Below are positions 9,901-18,900 of a stretch of 23,078 nt of DNA, in pieces (the first letter of the stretch is position 1; each line of letters starts with the position of its first letter). This DNA is from Apostichopus parvimensis. Its lineage: Eukaryota; Echinodermata; Holothuroidea; Aspidochirotida; Stichopodidae. The translations under genes and the position numbers were made by a program. The notes under the pieces are model-generated. The model saw only the letters and a program-made list of their open reading frames with translations, did not search any database and was not told the DNA's origin. The DNA lies in assembly GCA_000934455.1 (NCBI GenBank), contig KN888715.1:1-23078 (forward strand), written 5' to 3'.

Positions 9901-12900
9901 TAAAATATTAAAATATCAAAATATAAAATATTTAACTATTTTTATAGAAACAAAATATGAAAATTAATACTAAAAAAAAGAAAAAGTAATCACAAACTAC
10001 AGAATAACACAGTCGTAGTTTGGAAATCTCTTTATTCTAGTTCTTTTCAGTTTATTCACCAAACAAAGATTTGACGACAGGATCGTCAAAATCATATTTC
10101 TACCTCTGCTGTAATTTTGCACTGTAAATGTACTGTAAACCTTACATAAACAAATAAGATATATATCATTTATTTCACAAAAATCAATCTAAATCTCGGA
10201 CTATTCATTCAGAGTGTTAATGTGTAAACATGTATTTTCCTTTTCAGTCTTATTTATATATTGTGTCATCCTGAACAAGTGTTAAGTTTTGTCTTCAGGA
10301 ACCTTGTGTAATGAAGGATCCTTTGAATCCATCCCATCAATAAGTTCATCTTATTTTTACTCAATTGTCTTCTATAAGATATTTCTCTTTATATAGTAGA
10401 TTGAACTCTCTCTCAAAATATTCTAATTATAGTTATAATGGCTCTATTACAGTTATCATGGCTCTACTTCATCTGTGTTGGGCTAACGACCAGTAGAAAT
10501 GAGGCATGAAGCAACCAATAATCCATAATAAATGCAACCATTAGTCACAAATTTTTCCCAGGGAACTGAGATGACCCTACAAGGTAGTTTGTACTTTTGG
10601 TAGTTAGACAAACCAATTGCAAGAAAGGTGTAATAGTATAGTATAGTATAGTGTAGTGTAGTATAGAATAGTATAGAATAGTATAGAATAGTATAGGATA
10701 GTATAGAATAGTATACAAATAATGAATGGTTTCCATTCGTGCAATAGTGCAAATATATCATTCGTTGAAAGATGTAATTTGTTCCATTCAACGAGGCGCA
10801 TCCGAGTTGAATGGAACAAATTACATCTTTCAACGAATGAAAGATTTGCACTATTGCACGAATGGAAACCATTCATTATTTGTTTATACAACACCTTCAA
10901 ATTTGTATATAATTGGATGTAAAATGCACTCATGCAACAGATTGTTTTGAACAGACAGGTTTCTCTGCTCTCTTACCATTGAAAAAAGTGCTATCAAAAA
11001 AGTATAACCCATGGTTCTATTTCATAGAGTGCAATAGAGCGGATTTTGCATGCAATCGACAAGCAATTGACCAATCAAATGGCCGGAATATAATTAGGTG
11101 TTGTATAATATAGTATAGTATAGTATAGTATAGAATAGTATAGTGTAGTATAGTAACAATAATGGTCGCTCTCTCAGCGTGGACACCAGAGATTAATTGT
11201 ATACCTTACAGAAAAGAAAAGCATGATGGTTATGTAACTTGCTAATCTGAAATTATTCAGACTGTTTATGTGGCTGGGATTAACAATAGGGGTGGAGCTA
11301 GGGTGGGGGTTGGGGAGACGAATGAGTTGAGAAGTTCTACATCACAGGAAGTTGGAATTGAAATAAGAGATGAAGGAGATACAGTGATTTGCTTGTTATT
11401 TTTCTTTTGTCACAAACACTAGTTTTAACAAACAAGTAACTAAATATTTTAAATCTTCAAACCTACATTTGGGTTTTGCTCTACAGGCGAGAATAAAACA
11501 CTGTCAAGTGTGAGGAGGCTCAGCTGTGCAACAACAACATCTTTAACAACACCATCGTTAACAACACCATCTTTAACATTACCCTAATATTACGTCAGAT
11601 CTCACATCTGCTTTGAAAATTACAGTCAAGGTGTGAAACATGAATATGTATGAATCTCAGCACAATCACCAATCAACACTAGCTATCCGATACGAAAATG
11701 TTTGACTTTAATTCTGTGTGTCTCAGCTCCCTTGTAATGTGGAAACACTTTGGCAAAACTCCTTCTAGTTTGCTAATAGACCAATCAAAATTGCTCTGTC
11801 TGGTGTATGCAAATGTTGAAATGACCTTACTTAAAGTTTCTGATAGAAGTTGAAATCAAGGAATTTGTGGGTGGACTCTTCTTTAAACCCCCAAGCCCCC
11901 CACCCCCACCCCGCACATGAGCCATATTTGGGGTAAATAGCATGAGGTATGGGATACATGTTGAGAACAATGAAAAAAAAAATGGAAAAATTAGTTCATT
12001 TGTAGGAAAATAGAATCACTTTTACTTACAGCTGGGCTTATTTTCTGAAGCTCTTTGATAGTCATGCGATTGTAGAGTTTCTCTGGATCGGAATCTAATT
12101 GGTCATCATTGTACGTAACCTGAAAGAAAAAGAAAAAGGAAAGAAAAGGGAGTAAAGAAACACAACATTTTGAGGGTGTGGGCCGTGAATGATACGACGT
12201 ACCACGTTTGACGCAACTAAATTATTTCATTTTTCCATGTCGATTCTGAGAATGAAGGTGAACGTGTGAGCTTACTTTAAATATGTGGCTATTTTAGTGA
12301 ACTAAACAGTGAAAGATCAACATTTTGAGTTTTATCACTAATACATACTAATTTGATCCAATTCTTCAGTGTAGTAACCATATCATAAAGACAAATGGCT
12401 TTGTAGTGATTCCTTAACACTTTTCATTTGAGAACATTAAATGTGACACTGGTACATTCAAGTTTAAACCACACATAACTGCAGCTCAATTACCATGGTG
12501 ACAAGAATCATTCTGCAGTTGCCATATGCAAGTTTTACTAATCCACTGCATATGTTTTTCATAGGAAAAAAAAGAGAAAATTAGCATATCTTACATTTGC
12601 CAGAGCTATCCCAAACTGTAAGATTTCTTCTAACTGTCTATTTGTTTCTTCGTCTTGTGGTGCTCCCAGAAGTTGCGTTATCGTATGCATATATTTCCTG
12701 TAGGCTTGTAGCAGCTGAAAATGATATATGCATCATAAAATAAAAACATTATCCAAACAGCTGAAGATGATATATGTGTCATCAAATAGAAACATTATGC
12801 ATATGTTTCCTGAAGGCTTGTAACATATGAAAATATGTGTCATAAAATAGGAACATTATCCATATATTTCCTGTCGGCTTGTGACAGCTGAAATAATATA

Positions 12901-15900
12901 GGTGTCATAAAATAGAAACATTATGCATATATTTCCTGAAGGCTTGTAACAACTGAAAATGTTGTGTCATAAAATAGAAACATTATCCATATATTTCCTG
13001 TAGGCTTGTGACAGCTGAAAATGATGTGTCATAACATAGAAACATGATCCATATATTTCCTGTAGGCTTGTAACAGCTGAAAATGATATTTTCGTCATAA
13101 AATAGAAACATTACCCATATATTTCCTGTATTTCTTGTGACAACTGAAAATGATATGTGTCATAACATAGAAACATTATCCATATATTTCCTGTAGGCTT
13201 GTAACAGCTGAAAATGATATTTTCGTCATAAAATAGAAACATTACCCATATATTTCCTGTATTTCTTGTGACAACTGAAAATGATATGTGTCATAACATA
13301 GAAACATTATCCATATACTTCCTGTAGGCTTGTAACAGCTGAAAATGATGTGTCATAACATAGAAACATTTTCCATATATTCCTGTAGGCTTGTAACAGC
13401 TGAAAACGATATATGTGTCATAAAATAGTAACATAAGCCATATATTTCCTGTATTTCTTGTGACAGCTGAAAATGATATTTTGTCATAACATAGAAACAT
13501 AATCCATATATTTCCTGTATGCTTGTAGCAGCTGAAAGTGATATATGCATCATGAAATAGAAACATTACCCATATATTTCCTGCAGACTGAATACATCTT
13601 ATGAACAAACAAACATTACAACCACATATTTCCCTTCGACTTGTAACAACTGACGATATCTTTAACATGCAAGCATTATCCATACAAGGTCATTAGTCTA
13701 AGTGATAAGAGATGAACGTAACTGTCATTAACAACTTCTTCATAAAGCTAAGAGAAACTTGATTCCATTTGATGGATATCAAAGACTGTTCATATCGCAT
13801 GAGCCTCATTTTCTTAGGTTTTTCTTCATTTTTATTACAATGCTTATTTTCTTCAAGGCACCAGGTCACAACGAAAAGCCACAGGCTGCAGCTTCCAAAT
13901 TCTGCTGATCATGCAGAGCACCATAGATTTAATGTCCTTTGCAGCCTGGCTGTATGATGCTGCAGCCCCCCTTAGCATCCTCTTGTTTTAATTGGTACCA
14001 AAATAGAGATGGGTTTTTGCAAATGCTGAATCTAAAACATTGAAGCTCTTAACACAACCGTTTGATGGTTACAGTTTCATTGTCAACGCAATTGACATTC
14101 TAAAGTGAAAATATGAATAGAAAAAACAGAGAGAGTGTAAAAGGTATCGATGGCTCTTTATGACATCACAAAGGTTTGACGAGATGACAGCCGCAAGACA
14201 GGACTTTTAGAGCAGAATCATATCTCCCTAAATGGATTGCAAGATTATTCTTAGCCGTTTCGGCAGTTTACAAAGATCTCTGAAATATCAGCTGAAGATG
14301 ATAGGTTGCCTTCGTTATGCTGCTGTCACTTGTTTTTCACATCTAACAGTGAGCTAGCTCGGTTAATATCGCTTCTTTTTTCCAGAGGCATGCAAACATG
14401 ACTGGGTTTGTTAAAGCACATTTACTTTTCTAATCTTCAAATGAGTGGCTTTCTTAACATCACTTGTGTTCATATACCAACATTTACTAATAAATGATCA
14501 TATAAGTAAAAATGAATAATTGGGAAAACTGACTGGAAATGTTAGACAATGGAAAAGGAACAAAGAAGTTTATGGCTAGAACGGGATTGGGCTAAGAAAT
14601 GGCTATATAGAGCTGGTCACCAACTAAGGGCTGTAGATAGCTGGATAGAGCTTGTAACCCAGAAGTCACTGGTTCAAATCTCTATCTAGCCATAAAATTC
14701 TTTGCTCTTTTCGAAAAGATATTGACAGGTTTCCTGGCAGCAAATTTGCTGATTGTTTCAAGTGCCCAGGACCAGTTGGTTCACAAGTCTGTAGCTATAC
14801 ATGTCTAGTCTGAATGTGTTTGCCCTTTGTGAGTGTGTGTATGTACGTGGAGGTGGGGATGGAGGGGGGGTGGTGGGAATTAATGCACCATGTCATGACA
14901 GAAACCATATCTTCTGTTGGTTTTAAATATCTAGCTTGTACATAACGAGTCAAAGATTTCATGAGTATAAAAGAAGAAAGAATTCCAACGTCTGCTCCTC
15001 TCCATTTGACAGCTGCCTCGGCGAGTAGTAACGAGGAAGTTTAATGGTAAAACCAGAGTTATAGCTCCACTTACCTCATCATCTTCACTTTTATTCAACA
15101 TGTACTGGGCATCGGGGAGCAAGACGACAGGGGGAGCAATCTGTATGGCAAAGAGATAGATATTAAATACATATATAATAATCCATCCATTAATTGACAT
15201 GTAGGAAGATAAAGCTGTCCATAAGGAGACGTCACTTTCATAAGATACTGAGGATAAACGTCACGAAAGCAAACGCACAATCAACTAAACTGCCATTAAA
15301 TTATTCTGATGTCCTCTTTGAGATGCTGTGGAATGTTATGGTGCAATTAAAGGGGATAATCAAGAGGTAGGAGGGATATAAATCTGATTTGGTTTTAGCC
15401 AATTCCATCGAATGATTAGAAGCTTTGGTTCTTCTTCTTCTTCTTTTTGTCAGGGGGAGAAGGAAAGAGGGAGGGATAGAACGGCGGAGGATAAACTTTG
15501 ACTTATCAGGAAAAGATTCAGGAAGATAAATTCTAGACATGGGCGAAGGAAGTATTTGCAGAATCAAGTTGTCACTTTTGTTTTTCATCACAGAGAGATA
15601 CAAAGAATTTTAGGACTAGTGCTGTTGCAAATTTAATATTCAAACTATAATTGACCTTCCAATAAACTGCTCTAGAGTTAAGAATTGAAGATCTTGACAT
15701 GAAGATTTCACCTGAAATGTGGAATATTTCTTTTTAGTTTCCCTGTAAATGTGATATTTTATGTGATTGGAATATTCCTTTAAAGTGAAGAAAGGAGAGA
15801 CTAACTCAAAAGACGAGGGACGATGACCTCAGATCTTTTTGAGGTCACAACTGTAATGAAAGGCTAAAAGAAAAAAGTTTCCTGGGATAATTTGTACCAA

Positions 15901-18900
15901 GCGAGTAATCAAACATGAAAAGGAGTCTTTTTGGCTGGAAACAGAAAATAAAATAAAATAAAGCTATATCATGCAAACATAAAAAAAAAAAACGAATCAT
16001 ATCAAAGGATATTGAAAAAGTCCACTCATGAACTTACACATGAAAAGTACGAACAGCTGTTAAACTAATATCACATTTAGATGTTAAAATTAGACCTACT
16101 GTACAATGTCTTACTGATATGACAAAAGATGTCAATTACCAATTCTCCCCCCCCCCCAAAAAAGGAAAACAAAATGGAAAATATAAATCGTCAGTCCAAA
16201 AAGCAGTACATGAACAAGAGAATAGCACAGTTAGGAAATAGCTGGAAAACAGCCAAAGTCTTGTGACTGACCCTGATTTTAACCATTCTTGGTGCTGCCT
16301 GAATATTTGCTGAAACTTTGTACAGTACATTGTACAAAGTTTAACCAATGTCATGTACAAATGCAGAAGTATCCATAAGAATTTTGGTCACCTCTAGTGT
16401 GTGTTATTCCTGGGCACAACTGTTCCTTGTTCAGTTTCTTGTCATAGCACATCAAATATTATCCTACCGTTGTTAGCGTATGTTACAGAGAAGCCTAACC
16501 ACCTCTTGAGTTATACATGTTTATTTCATGTTTTTGTTTTGCTAAATTGGCAACGAAACGTGGAGTGTGAATTTGATTCTGATCATACCAACTCCAAATT
16601 TAGGTTCTTGTATCATTAAATCAGGGTTTAAAATAGCCGAAACTTGGCATATCAAGGTTACAACTTGTTAAAAACTTACATAATTTGTAGTAAACTTTTT
16701 CTCTTGCATTTATAGGTAAAGCAGGTCACTTCCATCTGCTATTTTTTCTAATGGAACAACGACTGGATAAATTAATACCACATTTTTTTTTAATAAACCT
16801 GAATCCCATTATATTTTTACACATTTCTCAAGCTCAACCCATTCCCAATTATAATTGGCAATATTTTAGATTTGAATTAATTTTTTGTTTTCCTGAAATT
16901 TTTATTGGAATTGAAGAAAAATGTTCCAAAGTTGATGAAAAACCACTGCACCTGAAGAATTCCCAGTTTCCTGCATGTTAGTGTGTGCAACTAGCTAAAA
17001 ATTTCACACAGTTAATTCAAATTGAGATTGCTCGTTGACAAAAAAAAAAATCAGCTTTACATATTATAACTTGCTTCCAGTTCCCGGAGGTATTACTGCA
17101 TTACCACCATATCTTAATTAGTGTTCGACCGATAATCGGTTAGACAATCGGCATCGGGCCGATTATCAGACAATCGGTAAATAATCGGCATCGGCAAAAT
17201 CCATTGCGCTACGGATTATTTGGAACCGATTATTACGTTCCACATAAAGGATTGTATTTTTCCGCGCTTTTGATACACCACAACCACAACGGGAGAAAAA
17301 TTTAGATCATTCGATTCAATGCTATTCATAGCCGGGGAAGGTGCGCTAATCTACCGTGTAACGGTATCGTAAGTCCCTCGCGCGAGTTTGTACAAATGCG
17401 GATCGATACACTATCCAGTTTTGGCAGTTAACATCATACAGTATACCCGCGATAAGCTTAGGGAGACGACGTAAAAAAAAAATTTTCACTACGCTTCTTG
17501 CGTCTAACAAAACCTCCTGTTATCATGTTAAACGATTGATAAGAAAGATTAATTGTCTCGACTAAGTATAAAAACCAAATCAATATACTTTTGAACCACT
17601 TTGGCCGTTTCACCGTAGGTGAAAACTGGAAAGTGAAAACAAGAACATTAGGCTTTGTTCATTGTGAGTTCTACGTACATTAGGCTAGTCTGGCTAGAGA
17701 ACGGTTGAGTTTCATAACTGTTCAGTTTGAAAATGCACCCAAGACTTTACAAATGGCATAAAATGATGAAATCAAGGCGCCAAATACTCCTAAAATTCCC
17801 TAAACACGTTTGGCGACAGTCCTCAGTAGTTCTACTGCATTACAGTATGTTATGATTAGGCCAACATTCTTACGCATATTTTTGCGAAGAAACTTTTTTC
17901 CCCTGACCGCATGTACTGTGTACATAGAAATTGATAAGGACTGTGTACCATACGTGCTAAAATAACTCCTCACCGCAACCGACTAAAAGCAAGTCTGATT
18001 TCCAGTGACACGCGCGACAAAGTCAATGGGACTTTAGTGTGTGATTTCTCCCACATGTAGTTAAGTCAATGGAGAAGCGCCATTGACTTACTGTGTATGA
18101 TCGTTTGAAACAACGTTCGATCGGAAGTTTTACCGCGCAGATGATAATTATTGAAAACTTGAATCAAACGTTCGGGATTGTTTTATTTTTCATAATAAAA
18201 TAATACTGTTAGCAAACTGCTTATCCACTAAAGAGCATGTGTAAGAATATGTGTAAAAGTAAGTTGGCCTGACGTTTCGATCCTGCTAGGATCGAAACGT
18301 TTGGCCAACTTACTCTTACACATTATTTTTCATATCAGATTATATATTTCGATATCAGCTAACGAAATAACGAATATTTTACTTAGGTGCGATATACTTT
18401 TCACTTTATTTACGCTGGAGTTGCAACACTGATAATGGTTTTAATAGCAGTTGTAAAAGCTGTCCCTAACTTTTTTCCCCTGTAGTCTGTACAGCACTGT
18501 CATTAACTGTGTTGTGGCGGGATTGCAATATTGCGACTCCTCGTTATAATCGTACAGCGCCCCATGTATGTATTACAGTGTTCTTTACTTGCTCCATTTA
18601 TCTTTACTGTGAAAAGTTAAGTCGTTCGTTTACATCTTTGATTGTATTGGCCTAGAAGTTGGTAATCATGCATAACACTAAATCATACATTAGGCCAGTT
18701 CCACGAAAATTTTGAAATAATCGGTAATCGGTAATCGGCATCGGCCGATTGTCACAGGAATTAATCGGTAATCGGTAAAACCGATTGTCATACAATCGGT
18801 CGAACACTAATCTTAATACTATATTTGCCAAATATTTGCAATGCTAATCTAAACTAGTAAAGGTTGTTGAAGGTTTAGATTTATACTTTCCATCATTGAT

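Larger units (their letters stand above)
17119..18809. mobile_element. Non-autonomous hAT element (1691 bp) with 8-bp target duplication
   Basis: Ends are TAGTGTTCGACCGAT and its inverse ATCGGTCGAACACTA, a perfect 15-bp terminal inverted repeat whose similarity continues through GACAATCGG. The target duplication ATCTTAAT lies at 17111-17118 and 18810-18817, and eight bases is the hAT length. Both subterminal regions are packed with AATCGG/CCGATT copies (about 6 left, 8 right), as expected for transposase-binding clusters. No transposase frame is present. It carries a nested Penelope-like palindrome. Confidence 0.92.

Noticed and set aside
10483-10950. Several overlapping open frames on both strands
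   Set aside because: They are produced by the TATAG array and the 77-bp palindrome, which reads alike on both strands.
13291-13683. 130-codon minus-strand frame with internally repeating peptide
   Set aside because: It is read out of the exon 5-derived minisatellite in a different frame; no independent coding evidence.
14634-14688. Possible tRNA gene with 7-bp acceptor-like pairing and B box
   Set aside because: Only 55 bases, T stem does not pair properly and no room for D and anticodon arms.
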